Of a stretch of 64,000 nucleotides of DNA, positions 37,320 to 47,300 are shown in pieces (position 1 is the first letter of the stretch; each line of letters begins with the position of its first letter). Position numbers and translations under genes: made by a program. The DNA is taken from assembly GCF_009380155.1 (NCBI RefSeq), contig NZ_WHUV01000002.1, positions 62,001 to 126,000 of the forward strand, written 5' to 3'. Below the pieces are notes generated by a model that was not told where the DNA came from, ran no database searches, and worked only from the letters and a program-made list of their open reading frames with translations. Source of the stretch: Pseudomonas piscis (GTDB lineage: Bacteria > Pseudomonadota > Gammaproteobacteria > Pseudomonadales > Pseudomonadaceae).

Positions 37320-40193
37320 ATGGCGGTTGATTCGCTCGGCCAGTTGACGGTTGACCTGGTTGCGAACACGGGCGGCTTTGAGCGGGGCATGGATCGCGCC
37401 GAGCGAAAGCTCAAGTCCACCACCAGGGAGGCAAAGTATCAGGCCGGCCAGCTAGAGAGGCTGGTCGGTCAGATTGATCCAGTAGTGGGCGCCTATGGCC
37501 GTCTCGACAAGATGGAGGAGCAGCTTCGCAAGCATCGCGCAGCAGGTCGCCTGGACAAAAGTGACTTCGACGAGTACCTCAGGAAGCTGAACCAGCAAAG
37601 AGATGCGCTCGTCCAGACCGATAAGGTCATGATGAAAAACGGGCAGACAGCCAAGCAGTATGCGGCGAATCTGCGCGGTGTTCCTGCTCAATTCACCGAT
37701 ATTGTCGTGTCTCTCCAAGGCGGCCAGAACCCGCTGACTGTACTCCTGCAGCAGGGTGGACAGCTGAAAGACATGTTTGGCGGCGCTGGACCGGCTGCGA
37801 GAGCGCTTGGCGGCTATGTTATTGGGCTGATCAACCCTCTTACAGCGGCCGCGGCCGCGGCTGCTGTCTTGGCTCTGGCGTACAAGCAAGGTAGCGATGA
37901 GGCGACGGCCTTCAATGCTTCACTTGCAATGACAGGGAACACCGCGGGCACGACAGCCAGTCAGTTATCAAGCATGGCGCGACAAGTTTCCCAGTCAGGT
38001 GGAACTGTCGGGAAATCTGCTGAGGTCCTTGCTCAATTGGCTGCCTCTACTCGCATTCCGGTGCAAGCATTTGCCGGGATTGCTGAAGCGGCTATCAGAT
38101 TTGAATCAGCTACTGGGCAGGCTGCCGAGGAGATCGTTAAGAACTTCGAGAAGATCGCCAAAGACCCTGCTGCGGCGATTCTCAAGCTCAATGAGTCGAT
38201 GAATTTCCTGACGGCAAAGACCTATGAGCACATCAAGGCGCTTCAGGAGCAGGGTCGGGTGCAAGAGGCTGCAGCCCTAGCCAATACCGCTTATGAGGAG
38301 GGGCTTAACCGCACCTCCAATACGGTGAAGGCGAGTCTCGGCTATATCGAGGCAGGCTGGAACGCAGTCAAATCTGCCGCCAAGGGGGCTTGGGATGCGG
38401 TTTTAGATGTCGGTCGCGAGCAGACTCTCGACGAGAAGCTTTCCAGGCTTGATGGGCAGCTCAACGCGATCGCTAACGCACGCAAGCTGAATAAAGGCGA
38501 CGGCTTTGGCAATCTTGCGCCGAGTGATTCGTACCGTGAGGAAGCTCTTCAGAGGGAAAAAACACAAACCCTGCTCCTGAAGTCCGAGCAGGATCGGCGA
38601 TCTGCGGCTAAGGGCTTTCAGCAACAGCAGCAACAGCAGGCCCTGGATGATCAGCTCAAGCTGGACAAGCTGCGCAAGGAGACGGAGAGCAACGCCGACA
38701 AGCGCGCGAGAGAGATCGGCGAGTACCGCATGCTGGTGGAGCGTCGCGTCAAGCAAGCGGCCGCGGGCAATGACAATTCGCTACTTGTTTCGGCTGAGCA
38801 GCAGGCGAAAGACATCGCCGCCATTAATGAGAAGTACAAGGACCCGAAAACCGCGAAGACGCCGCAGTATCGCGAAAACGCGGGTATCAAGGCTCTTGAT
38901 CAGGCGAAGCAGCAGTATGCAGCCCTGCAAGCGCAGGATGCACTGCTAGACACCCAGAGCGGCAAGACCAAAGCCCTCGGACAGCATGCTCAGGATCTGG
39001 CCAAGTGGGAGCAGCAGATCGCCGATATCAAGACCAGGAAGGTTTTGACGGCTGATCAGAAGTCGTTGCTCTCGAGTGAGGCGCTGATCACGGCCCAGCT
39101 CAAGCGCAATGCTGGTCTCGAATCTGAGATTGAGTTACGCAAGAAATCTCAGGATGAGGAGCGGAAAATCCTGGCCTTTCGGGAAAATCTAAGCAGCCAG
39201 TTGGGCAGCGCTCAAACCAGCCTCGACAACAATCTGGCCGGCGCCGGGCTTGGGCAGCAGCAGAAACATCGCCTGCAGGAGCAGCTGGCTATTCAGCAGT
39301 CCTACCAGTCGCAGCTCGACCGCTTGGAGGCTCAGCACAACAAGGGCCAGATCAGTGACAGCCTCTACAGCCAGGAAACGAGCGCCTTGCAGTCTGCGCT
39401 TAATCAGCGCTTGGCGATGCAGGCCAAGTACTACGAGGACCTTGATGCAGCTCAGGGTGACTGGTCCATCGGGGCAAGATCTGCCTACCAGGACTATCTG
39501 GAAAGCGCCAAGAACGTTGCAGAACAGAGCCGCAATCTGTTTGCCAATGCCTTCAGCTCTATGGAAGACGCAATCGTCAATTTCGCAATGACTGGAAAGT
39601 TGTCGTTTGCTGACTTCGCGAAGTCGGTGCTGGCCGACATGGCCAGGATTGCTGTACGTCAGGCGAGTTCATCCGCGCTCAGTTCGATTTTCGGTATGGC
39701 GGCGTCGGCGGCGGGTTCTTGGCTTGGCGGTGCTGCCTCCGCGGGATCTACGACCGCTGGCTATACCAGCGATGCGTTCAAGAACTGGGCCGCGGGCGGC
39801 TACTCGGATGGTGGTTACACCGGCGACGGTGGCAAATACGAGCCAAAGGGTGTTGTGCACGGTGGCGAGGTAGTAATCCGCAAGGAAGTGGTCCAGAAGC
39901 CCGGCATGCGTGAGTACTTGGAGCGCCTGAACAAGGAAGGCTATGCCGATGGCGGTTATGTCGGGTTAGGCTCCGGATCGCCTGCATCTGGCACCACCTC
40001 CGGCGCTGCGATCCAGGTCAGTGCGCCAGTGAGCCTGACGGTTCAAGACAGGAGCTCTGAGGGCCTGCAACTGGATCAGCAGGCGCTGCAGCAGAACATG
40101 CAGAAGCAGATGCTTGCGGTTGCACAGAAGGCTGTCGACGACTCCTGGCGGCCAGGTGGAGCCAGTTACATGAAATCCCGTGGCCGCGGATAA
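37320..40193 (+). CDS. Tail length tape measure protein
   Basis: 957 residues, the longest frame with head-to-tail helical content. N-terminal MAVDSLGQLTVDLVANTGGF, then RGVPAQFTDIVVSLQGGQNP (TMP domain of the lambda H type), and Ala/Gly-rich hydrophobic stretches at about 155-190. The C-terminal part includes AVNFAMTGKLSFADF-like IVNFAMTGKLSFADFAKSVL and GGYTGDGGKYEPKGVVHGGE, typical ends of such proteins. It fixes tail length and is probably released into the host membrane at infection. Confidence 0.95.
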   Translation: MAVDSLGQLTVDLVANTGGFERGMDRAERKLKSTTREAKYQAGQLERLVGQIDPVVGAYGRLDKMEEQLRKHRAAGRLDKSDFDEYLRKLNQQRDALVQTDKVMMKNGQTAKQYAANLRGVPAQFTDIVVSLQGGQNPLTVLLQQGGQLKDMFGGAGPAARALGGYVIGLINPLTAAAAAAAVLALAYKQGSDEATAFNASLAMTGNTAGTTASQLSSMARQVSQSGGTVGKSAEVLAQLAASTRIPVQAFAGIAEAAIRFESATGQAAEEIVKNFEKIAKDPAAAILKLNESMNFLTAKTYEHIKALQEQGRVQEAAALANTAYEEGLNRTSNTVKASLGYIEAGWNAVKSAAKGAWDAVLDVGREQTLDEKLSRLDGQLNAIANARKLNKGDGFGNLAPSDSYREEALQREKTQTLLLKSEQDRRSAAKGFQQQQQQQALDDQLKLDKLRKETESNADKRAREIGEYRMLVERRVKQAAAGNDNSLLVSAEQQAKDIAAINEKYKDPKTAKTPQYRENAGIKALDQAKQQYAALQAQDALLDTQSGKTKALGQHAQDLAKWEQQIADIKTRKVLTADQKSLLSSEALITAQLKRNAGLESEIELRKKSQDEERKILAFRENLSSQLGSAQTSLDNNLAGAGLGQQQKHRLQEQLAIQQSYQSQLDRLEAQHNKGQISDSLYSQETSALQSALNQRLAMQAKYYEDLDAAQGDWSIGARSAYQDYLESAKNVAEQSRNLFANAFSSMEDAIVNFAMTGKLSFADFAKSVLADMARIAVRQASSSALSSIFGMAASAAGSWLGGAASAGSTTAGYTSDAFKNWAAGGYSDGGYTGDGGKYEPKGVVHGGEVVIRKEVVQKPGMREYLERLNKEGYADGGYVGLGSGSPASGTTSGAAIQVSAPVSLTVQDRSSEGLQLDQQALQQNMQKQMLAVAQKAVDDSWRPGGASYMKSRGRG

Positions 40194-40221
40194 AGAACCA
40201 CACCCTTTGATCGGAGTATTC

Positions 40222-40560
40222 ATGGCAATTGAAACCTTCGCCTGGGCACCCAAGGTGGAACCCGTGGGCACCGTCGAATTCCGCCTCAAGTCGGCCCGCT
40301 TCGGCGACGGCTACCAGCAGGTGGTCCAGGACGGTATCAACAACAAGACCCAGTCCTGGCCGCTGACCTTCGTCGGCGACGAAAGCCGGATCAAGCCGAT
40401 CATCGCCTTCATCGACGCCCATCGCGGTGCCACGCCGTTCTACTGGACCCCACCCCTGGGAGAACAGGGGCTGTACCGCTGCAAGACCTATCAACCCTCG
40501 CCGTTGGGCGCAGGGATGTACACCCTCAGCGCCACCTTCGAGCAGGCCTTCAATCCATGA
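40222..40560 (+). CDS. Minor tail protein M
   Basis: 112 residues from the ATG at 40222, preceded by CGGAG. MAIETFAWAPKVEPVGTVEF, then FGDGYQQVVQDGINNKTQSW and YWTPPLGEQGLYRCKTYQPS match the lambda gpM family of the tail tip. Overlaps the following gene by four bases. Confidence 0.93.
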   Translation: MAIETFAWAPKVEPVGTVEFRLKSARFGDGYQQVVQDGINNKTQSWPLTFVGDESRIKPIIAFIDAHRGATPFYWTPPLGEQGLYRCKTYQPSPLGAGMYTLSATFEQAFNP

Positions 40561-41777
40561 CCATTCGACAAATCGACGTCGGCCAAGAGCCGAATGACGA
40601 GACCGGCGACACGCTCCGCGACGGCGGGATCATCATCAACGAAAACTTCGCTGAGCTGGATCAGCGAACAGCTACCGCACAAGCCGCGGCCGAGCAGGGC
40701 GTATCGGATGCAGCGGCGGCTCGGGATAGTGCTGCTGAGGCTAAAGCTATAGCAGATGCAGCAATTCCGGCCTCGAGTCTTGGCGAATCAGTGCCGCAAC
40801 TCGTTAACGGTACGGTTCCGGCCTCACAGTTGCCGAGCTTCGTCGATGACGTGCTTGAGTTTCAAACCCTGGCCGATTTTCCTGCCACCGGTGAGAGAGG
40901 CAAGATCTACATCGCGATCAACGACGGTGACAGCCCAGCCAACCCGACGCGCCAGTACCGCTGGAGCGGTTCTGCATTTGTTTTGATTCCAGCATCTCCG
41001 GGGTCCACTGACCAAGTTCCCGAAGGTTCAACGAATGTCTATTTCACGCAGGCCCGCGTGCGTTCGACTGCGCTTTCAGGGCTGGGCACTCTGCTCAATG
41101 CCGCGATCTCGGCAACCGATACGGTGCTGCAAGCATTTGCAAAGCTGCAGGGTCAGCTCAACGCAAAGCTGGGGAAGACCGAAACAGCGGCTGATTCTGA
41201 AAAGCTCGGTGGCCAGCCAGCCTCGTACTACGTTGCACCGATGACGGGAGCGTCGGCCTCAGCTGAAGGCGCGAAGGGGCTTGTACCGGCGCCACCCGCC
41301 GGCGCGGTTCGCGTACTGAGCAGCCTCGGAACGTGGATATCGCAGACTGTCGGCGCGACCTGGGGGCAGATCTCAGGTGCGATCGGCGATCAGGCAGACT
41401 TGCAAGCAAAGTTCAACGAGAAAGCGTATTTAAGCGACCTGATGTTCACGCGCTCTTTCGTCTCGGGTGAGCAGGTCATTACGGCCGGAGGAGCATTCGA
41501 GTTGACGCATGGCCTCGGCAAAGCTCCGACGCTCTGGCAGCGAACACTTGTCTGTAAATCGCCCGACGCTGAGTACAGCGCGGGAGATGTGATCGATGTC
41601 TTTGGAGCCATTGACTACGCGTACAACTACGGCCTGGTTGTCTGCGTAAATCAAACAACGATTCAGTGCAGATACGGCAATGCCGCCGGTGCATTTTTTG
41701 TTCTAAGAAAAACCAGCGGCACAACAGTCGCGATAAACCCCGCCAGCTGGCGCCTTGTGCTGCGAGCGTGGGCGTAA
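40557..41777 (+). CDS. Fibre-like tail protein inserted between M and L
   Basis: 406 residues. N-terminal MTIRQIDVGQEPNDETGDTL with a short helical region rich in Ala (about 38-70), as in trimeric fibre attachment parts. In the middle: STDQVPEGSTNVYFTQARVR, a segment common in phage fibre proteins, and an Ala-rich coiled region. The C-terminal half (LTHGLGKAPTLWQRTLVCKS, NAAGAFFVLRKTSGTT) looks like a beta-rich tip that could bind the host surface. Lambda has no gene at this place, so it is an accessory receptor-binding candidate. Confidence 0.75.
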   Translation: MTIRQIDVGQEPNDETGDTLRDGGIIINENFAELDQRTATAQAAAEQGVSDAAAARDSAAEAKAIADAAIPASSLGESVPQLVNGTVPASQLPSFVDDVLEFQTLADFPATGERGKIYIAINDGDSPANPTRQYRWSGSAFVLIPASPGSTDQVPEGSTNVYFTQARVRSTALSGLGTLLNAAISATDTVLQAFAKLQGQLNAKLGKTETAADSEKLGGQPASYYVAPMTGASASAEGAKGLVPAPPAGAVRVLSSLGTWISQTVGATWGQISGAIGDQADLQAKFNEKAYLSDLMFTRSFVSGEQVITAGGAFELTHGLGKAPTLWQRTLVCKSPDAEYSAGDVIDVFGAIDYAYNYGLVVCVNQTTIQCRYGNAAGAFFVLRKTSGTTVAINPASWRLVLRAWA

Positions 41778-41781
41778 GCCC

Positions 41782-41803
41782 GCCGGCGCGCCGGCTTCTT
41801 TTT
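41782..41803 (+). terminator. Terminator-like hairpin after the fibre-like gene
   Basis: GCCGG-CGCG-CCGGC followed by TTCTTTTT. Marks the 3' edge of the inserted fibre gene. Confidence 0.65.
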
Positions 41804-41819
41804 GCCTTGAGGAAACACC

Positions 41820-42503
41820 ATGCCGATCACGGCCGATATCCAGACCCTGGAGCCTGGCGCGTGGGTGGAGCTTTTCGAGCTCGACGCCACCAGCCTCGGC
41901 GCCGAACTCTACCGTTTTCACGGTTACCCCCAGCAGTCGTCGATCTTCTGGCAGGGGCTCGAGTATTCCCCCTGGCCGATCCAGGCCGAAGGCTTCGAGA
42001 TGACGGGCCAGGGCGCGCAGCCTACCCCGAAGCTGTCAGTGGGCAACGTTGGCGGCTTCATTACAGCCCTGGTCCTGTATTTCGAGGACCTGGTCGGCGC
42101 GAAGCTGACCCGCCACCGGACGCTGGGCAAGTACCTGGATGGCCAGCCCGGGGCGGATCCAGAGGAGGAACTGCCACCGGACATCTGGTACGTCGAGCGC
42201 AAAGCTGCGGAGGACAACGAAACAGTGCAGTTCGAACTGTCCAGTGCCCTGGACTTCAACGGCGTACAGCTGCCGCGCCGGCAGATCGTTGCCAACGTCT
42301 GCTGGTGGCTCAGTTGCGGCGGGTATCGCGGGCCTTACTGCGGATACAACGGCGGACCTGTAGCGGATGAGAACGATGTGATCGTCACCGACGCGGCGAA
42401 GGATAAATGCGGCGGACGGCTTTCCAGCTGCAAGCTGCGCTTTGGAGCCAACAACCCCTTGCCCTTCGGATCGTTCCCGGCGGCCGGCCTGCTACGGAGA
42501 TAG
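41820..42503 (+). CDS. Minor tail protein L (Fe-S cluster type)
   Basis: 227 residues. MPITADIQTLEPGAWVELFE, then FWQGLEYSPWPIQAEGFEMT are the lambda gpL pattern. The C-terminal domain has cysteines in CWWLSCGGYRGPYCGY, KCGG and SCKL; in lambda gpL these hold a 4Fe-4S cluster in the tail tip. Precedes the K-type gene, as in lambda. Confidence 0.93.
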   Translation: MPITADIQTLEPGAWVELFELDATSLGAELYRFHGYPQQSSIFWQGLEYSPWPIQAEGFEMTGQGAQPTPKLSVGNVGGFITALVLYFEDLVGAKLTRHRTLGKYLDGQPGADPEEELPPDIWYVERKAAEDNETVQFELSSALDFNGVQLPRRQIVANVCWWLSCGGYRGPYCGYNGGPVADENDVIVTDAAKDKCGGRLSSCKLRFGANNPLPFGSFPAAGLLRR

Positions 42504-42505
42504 CC

Positions 42506-43276
42506 ATGAACAAGTCAAACCTTGCGGACATCGAGCGCCACGCTCTGGCCGAATACCCCCGCGAGTGCTGCGGGCTGCTGATTCGCGAGGGCCGGCGGCG
42601 GGTCTATGTGCCGTGTCGCAATACCGCCGCGACCCCCAGCGAGCACTTTCGCCTGGCTCCTGCGGACTACGCGGCAGCCGAGGAGCGCGGCGAGGTGCTG
42701 GCGGTGATCCACAGCCATCCGGATTACCCGGCCACGCCCAGCGAGGCGGATCGGGTGGCCTGCGAGGCCTCCGGACTGCCCTGGCACATCGTCCAGGTGC
42801 TGGCGGACGACGCCGGCCAACCGCGTATTGGCCAGTGGGCCCAGCTGGCGCCCAACGGCTACCAGGCACCCTTGGTTGGCCGGGCCTTCGCCCATGGCGT
42901 GCACGACTGCCTGAGCATCATCCTCGACTACTACCGGCGCGAGCTGGGTATAGAACTGGGCGACTACCAGCGCGAGGACGGCTGGTGGGATAAGGGCGGC
43001 AACCTCTACCTGGAGCACTTGCCCGAGGCCGGTTTCGAGCGGGTAGGGGACCTGCGCCAGGGCGACGTGGTGTTGATGCAGATCCGCTCGCCAGTGCCCA
43101 ACCACGCGGCCATCTACCTGGCCGATGGCGTACTCAAGAGCGAGCCTGCGCACTACCCGGCGCCCGGCTCCATCCTGCACCACCTCTATGGCCGCGACAG
43201 CAAGCGCGACACCTATGGCGGCTACTGGGGCGAGGTCACGGTGAGCTACTGGCGGCACCGGAGCCTGATGGCTTGA
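42506..43276 (+). CDS. Tail protein K: JAB/MPN peptidase plus NlpC/P60 domain
   Basis: 256 residues from the ATG at 42506, with ACGGAG upstream. The JAB/MPN domain (about 1-110) has the metal site HSHPDYPATPSEAD. The NlpC/P60 domain (about 125-250) has its Cys in HGVHDCLSIILDYYRRELGI and His in VPNHAAIYL. This is the lambda gpK layout; both domains are intact. It likely cuts peptidoglycan cross-links during tail entry or processes the tail tip. Confidence 0.93.
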   Translation: MNKSNLADIERHALAEYPRECCGLLIREGRRRVYVPCRNTAATPSEHFRLAPADYAAAEERGEVLAVIHSHPDYPATPSEADRVACEASGLPWHIVQVLADDAGQPRIGQWAQLAPNGYQAPLVGRAFAHGVHDCLSIILDYYRRELGIELGDYQREDGWWDKGGNLYLEHLPEAGFERVGDLRQGDVVLMQIRSPVPNHAAIYLADGVLKSEPAHYPAPGSILHHLYGRDSKRDTYGGYWGEVTVSYWRHRSLMA

Positions 43277-43316
43277 TCGGTGGTATCTTCTGCGGGTCTA
43301 ACAGGGAGCGGAATTT

Positions 43317-43661
43317 ATGCGAATTGTGGCTGTAGGATTGGCATTGGTGCTGCTGTCGGGCTGCGTTGGGCCTGGTGATCTGGCAAAAAACGAACCAACA
43401 ATGAGCGTTACATCGAGCAAGGATCCCAAGGCATATGCTCTATGTGTGTTCCCGCAGTGGCAGAACGCAAGAACGGATTCATCAATGGTAGAAACGCAGA
43501 CTGGTTTCCGTCTCTTGGTGGCAAGCAACAACATGGCAGACGAACTGCTTGAGGTTAAAAAAACCGCAGCAGGAAGTTTTGCGGTTTTGTATCAGCGCAT
43601 GGCCTGGTCAAAGATGATGGGGCGGAGCGCCATTGAAGCAGCTGTAAAGTCATGTCGCTAA
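43317..43661 (+). CDS. Small lipoprotein inserted in the tail gene cluster
   Basis: 114 residues. Signal peptide MRIVAVGLALVLLSGCVG with a lipobox LSGC (Cys16), so it should be lipidated after cleavage. The rest is soluble and periplasmic (PTMSVTSSKDPKAYALCVFP). It lies between K and I and is followed by a terminator (43674-43696), and it has no lambda tail counterpart. A lipoprotein here is a candidate superinfection-exclusion protein that blocks the receptor; that is inference. Confidence 0.75.
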   Translation: MRIVAVGLALVLLSGCVGPGDLAKNEPTMSVTSSKDPKAYALCVFPQWQNARTDSSMVETQTGFRLLVASNNMADELLEVKKTAAGSFAVLYQRMAWSKMMGRSAIEAAVKSCR

Positions 43662-43673
43662 CATCCTGATTTC

Positions 43674-43696
43674 AAGCCGCCTTTTGGCGGCTTTTT
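43674..43696 (+). terminator. Intrinsic terminator after the lipoprotein gene
   Basis: AAGCCGCC-TTTT-GGCGGCTT and a T-run. Together with the promoter-like distance ahead of the gene, it marks the lipoprotein as a separate unit. Confidence 0.85.
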
Positions 43697-43712
43697 ATTG
43701 CTTGGAGATTCT

Positions 43713-44285
43713 ATGGCGCAGCAATCAGAAAAAATGCAAACAGTTCTTCTATCTGGCTCCCTAGCTAAAAAATTCGGGCGGCGCCATCGAATGGTTACCG
43801 CAAGAGGGTGGAGCGATATCCGCGGATACTTCCGGCAGATCGTAGGATTTGAGCAGCACATGCGGGACAGCATGAGCAAAGGGACGCGGTACGCCATTTT
43901 CAATGGGAGTGAGAACCTTTCAGAAGATGATATGGAGAAGCCAACTGGACGAGATGTCATCAGGATTGTTCCAGTGATCTCTGGATCAAAGCGCGCGGGG
44001 ATTCTGCAGACGCTCGTAGGGGCGGTTCTATTGGTGGCCAGCATATGGTTCCCAGCAGTAGCCCCTGCCGGTATAGCGCTCGTTGCTGGCGGCGTGATCC
44101 AGATGCTCAGCCCTCAAGCAAAGGGCCTTGGCACCCAGGACGCCCCCGACAATCGCCCCAGCTATAGCTTCAACGGCGCCGTGAACACAAGCGTCCAGGG
44201 CAACCCGGTACCGCTCCTCTACGGCCGGATGATCGTCGGCAGCGCGGTGATCAGCGCCGGGATCTACTCCGAAGACCAGATGTAA
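43713..44285 (+). CDS. Tail assembly protein I
   Basis: 190 residues from the ATG at 43713. QTVLLSGSLAKKFGRRHRMV, then VRIVPVISGSKRAG-like RDVIRIVPVISGSKRAGILQ and a hydrophobic segment (LVGAVLLVASIWFPAVAPAG) followed by MLSPQAKGLGTQDAPDNRPS YSFNGAVN are features of lambda gpI. It is needed at tail initiation with J and L. Confidence 0.9.
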   Translation: MAQQSEKMQTVLLSGSLAKKFGRRHRMVTARGWSDIRGYFRQIVGFEQHMRDSMSKGTRYAIFNGSENLSEDDMEKPTGRDVIRIVPVISGSKRAGILQTLVGAVLLVASIWFPAVAPAGIALVAGGVIQMLSPQAKGLGTQDAPDNRPSYSFNGAVNTSVQGNPVPLLYGRMIVGSAVISAGIYSEDQM

Positions 44286-44304
44286 ATCAGAACCTGCCAC
44301 CAGG

Positions 44305-44328
44305 CCCGCCGAGTGCGGGTATTTTTTT
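44305..44328 (+). terminator. Intrinsic terminator between I and J
   Basis: CCCGC (44305-44309), loop CGAGT, GCGGG (44315-44319), then TATTTTTTT. Placed just before the J start. Confidence 0.8.
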
Positions 44329-44343
44329 GCCCAAAGGAAAGCC

Positions 44344-47300
44344 ATGCAGGAAATTATCGGATACAAGGGCGGTGAGTCGAAGCCGCGGCCAGCCGTGGAG
44401 GCCCCGGACAGCCTGCAGAGCACGGCCTATGCCCGCATGCTTGATCTTGTCAGCGAAGGGGAGATCCAGGGCCTGGTGGCGGGCGAGCGCTCCGTCTACC
44501 TCGACGAAACGCCCCTGGCCAACGCCGACGGTTCCCGCAACTTCAGCGGCGTGTCGCTCGATGTTCGCACCGGCAGCCAAGACCAGCAGCATATCCCTGG
44601 CTTTCCGGCGGTCGAGAGCGAAATCGCTGTCGGTGTCGAGCTGAAAAGCGACCAGCCCTGGACCCGGGCCATCACCAACCTGCAGCTGTCGGCGGTGCGC
44701 GTTCGCCTGTCCGTTCCTCGCCTGTCGCAGACGAACACCAGCAATGGCGACACCAACGGCTACACGGTTCGGTACAGGATCGAGCTGTCTACTAACGGCG
44801 GCGCCTGGGTCCAGGTCCTGGCGTCCGCGTTCAGCGGCAAGACCTCCACCAAGTACGAGCGCTCCCATCGGGTCGACCTGCCTCCGGCAACGACCGGCTG
44901 GCAGATCCGGGTCACCCGCCTGACGCCGAACAGCACCTCTGGCGCGATCGCAGACAAAACGAGCATCGATGCAATCACCGAGGTGATCGACGCCAAGCTG
45001 CGTTACCCGGGCTCTGCCATCGTCGGCCTGCAGTTCGACGCCTCGCAGTTCCAGTCCATCCCGACCAGGTCCTTCGATCTGCGCGGCCGCATTATTCGGG
45101 TACCCAGCAACTACGATCCGGCCACCCGGACCTACAGCGGCGTGTGGGACGGTACCTTCAAGTCGGCCTGGACCGACAACCCGGCCTGGATCTTCTACGA
45201 CCTGCTGCTGCACTACCGATACGGCCTCGGGTACCTGCTCAACGCCGCACAGGTTGACCGATGGGAGCTGTACCGCATCGGCCAGTACTGCGATCAGCCG
45301 GTGCCCGACGGCAAGGGCGGGACCGAGCCGCGCTTTACCTGCAACTTGTTCCTTCAGACCCGCTCCAACGCTCTCGACGTTCTGCAAGACCTGGCCACCA
45401 CCTTTCGCGGCATGGCCTATTGGGGCGCAGGCTCGGTGATGGCGGTGGCCGACATGCCGGAAGACCCGGTGTACACCTACAGCAACGCCAACGTGATCGA
45501 CGGCAAGTTCGGCTATTACGGATCAGCCAAGAAAACCCGCTATACCGTGGCTCTGGTGAGCTGGAACGACCCTTCGGACTTCTACCGGCAGAAGGTGGAG
45601 TATGTCGACGACCAGGCCGGCATCACTCGCTACGGCATCCAGCAGACAGAGATTACCGCCACCGGCTGCACCTCCCAGGGGCAGGCCCAGCGCATCGGTA
45701 AATGGGCGCTGCTGACCAACCGCCTGGAAACCGAAAGCGTGGGGTTTTCCGTGGGGCTGGACGGCTCCCTGGCTCGCCCTGGACAGATCATCCGCATCGC
45801 TGACAACGACCGGGCCGGCCGGAGGATCGGCGGGCGCCTGCGCTCCTCTACGCTCGATAGCCTGGTGCTTGATGCCGATGTGAAGGCATACCCAGGCGAC
45901 ACCATCACAGTGATCATGCCCACTGGCAAGGCAGTGTCGCGGGTGATCAAGTCCGTGGGCTATCCGGTCAAGTGGTCGTCCAGGGGCATCAAGTGGTCCA
46001 GCGGCAGGATGACGATTGATACGACTGGCTTTCCGGCCGAGGTTCAGCAGGTCGTCCTGGCTGAGGATCTTGATGAGATGCCACCCCAGCACTCGATGTG
46101 GGCCATCGACTCGCCGACACTGGCCACGCAACTGTTCCGCGTGATGTCCGTTGCTGAAGACTTCTCTGGCTCGGAGATCAAGTACAGCATCAGCGCTGTG
46201 CGCCATAACGCCAGCAAGTTCGCCGCGATCGACAACGGCACGCGCATCGAGCGCCCGCCAGTTACGGTGATCCCGCCGAGCGTGCAGAGGCCACCGACGA
46301 ACGTCACAGTGAGCAACGGCCACTTCGTCGACCAAGGCAGCGCGGTCAGCGTCATGACCATTGAATGGGAGCGACCGGATTCTGCCATCGCGTTCGAGGT
46401 GTACTGGCGCAAGAACGACGGGGATTGGATCTTCGCCGGCCGCACCGGGGGCACCTCGGTCGATGTGAGCGGAATCTATGCTGGGCGCTATGTGGCCAAG
46501 GTCCGGGCGATCAACTCCCTGGATATCGGCTCGGTATTCGCCACCTCGGTCGAGACCGTGCTCACTGGCAAGACCACGCCGCCGCCGTTGCCATCGTCAT
46601 TCACCGCGACCTCTATCGTGTTCGGCATCAAGCTAGCGTGGGGGATCCCTGCAGGGCTCAGCACTGCGGACGTGCAGCGCACCGAGATCTGGTACAGCCA
46701 GACAAGCGACGCAGCGACGGCCATCAAGTTTGGCGACTACGCCTATCCGCAGACCGACCTGACCATCATGGGCCTGGCCGCTGGCGTACGGTTCTTCTTC
46801 TGGGCGCGCCTGGTGGACAGGATCGGCAATGCCGGGGCGTTCTTCGGGCCTGTGGCGGGACAGTCCTCGGCCGATGCCAGTGTAATTCTTGATTATTTGA
46901 ACGATCAGATCACCGAGACGCAGTTGAGCCAGCACCTTCTCGAAAAGATCGACTCGGGCGGTGAGGCCACAGTGCAACTGGAGGCCCTAAAGACAGAGCT
47001 TGCAGCGATGTATTCGATCAAGACGCAATTGACGGTCGACGGGAAGCCCTATCTGGCCGGTATAGGCGTTGGGGTAGAGAACAACGAAGGCATTATCACT
47101 AGCCAAGTGCTGATCGCAGCAAGTCGGTTCGCAATCGTCGACCCGAATGCAGCAGAGATCTACTACCCGTTTGTTGTACAGAATAATGCCGCATACATCG
47201 ACTCTGCATTCATCAAGAACGGCTCCATCGATATGCTCAAGATCGGCAGCAACCTGCAGTCGAGCAACTACATCCCCGATGTCTCTGGCTGGGCGTTCCG

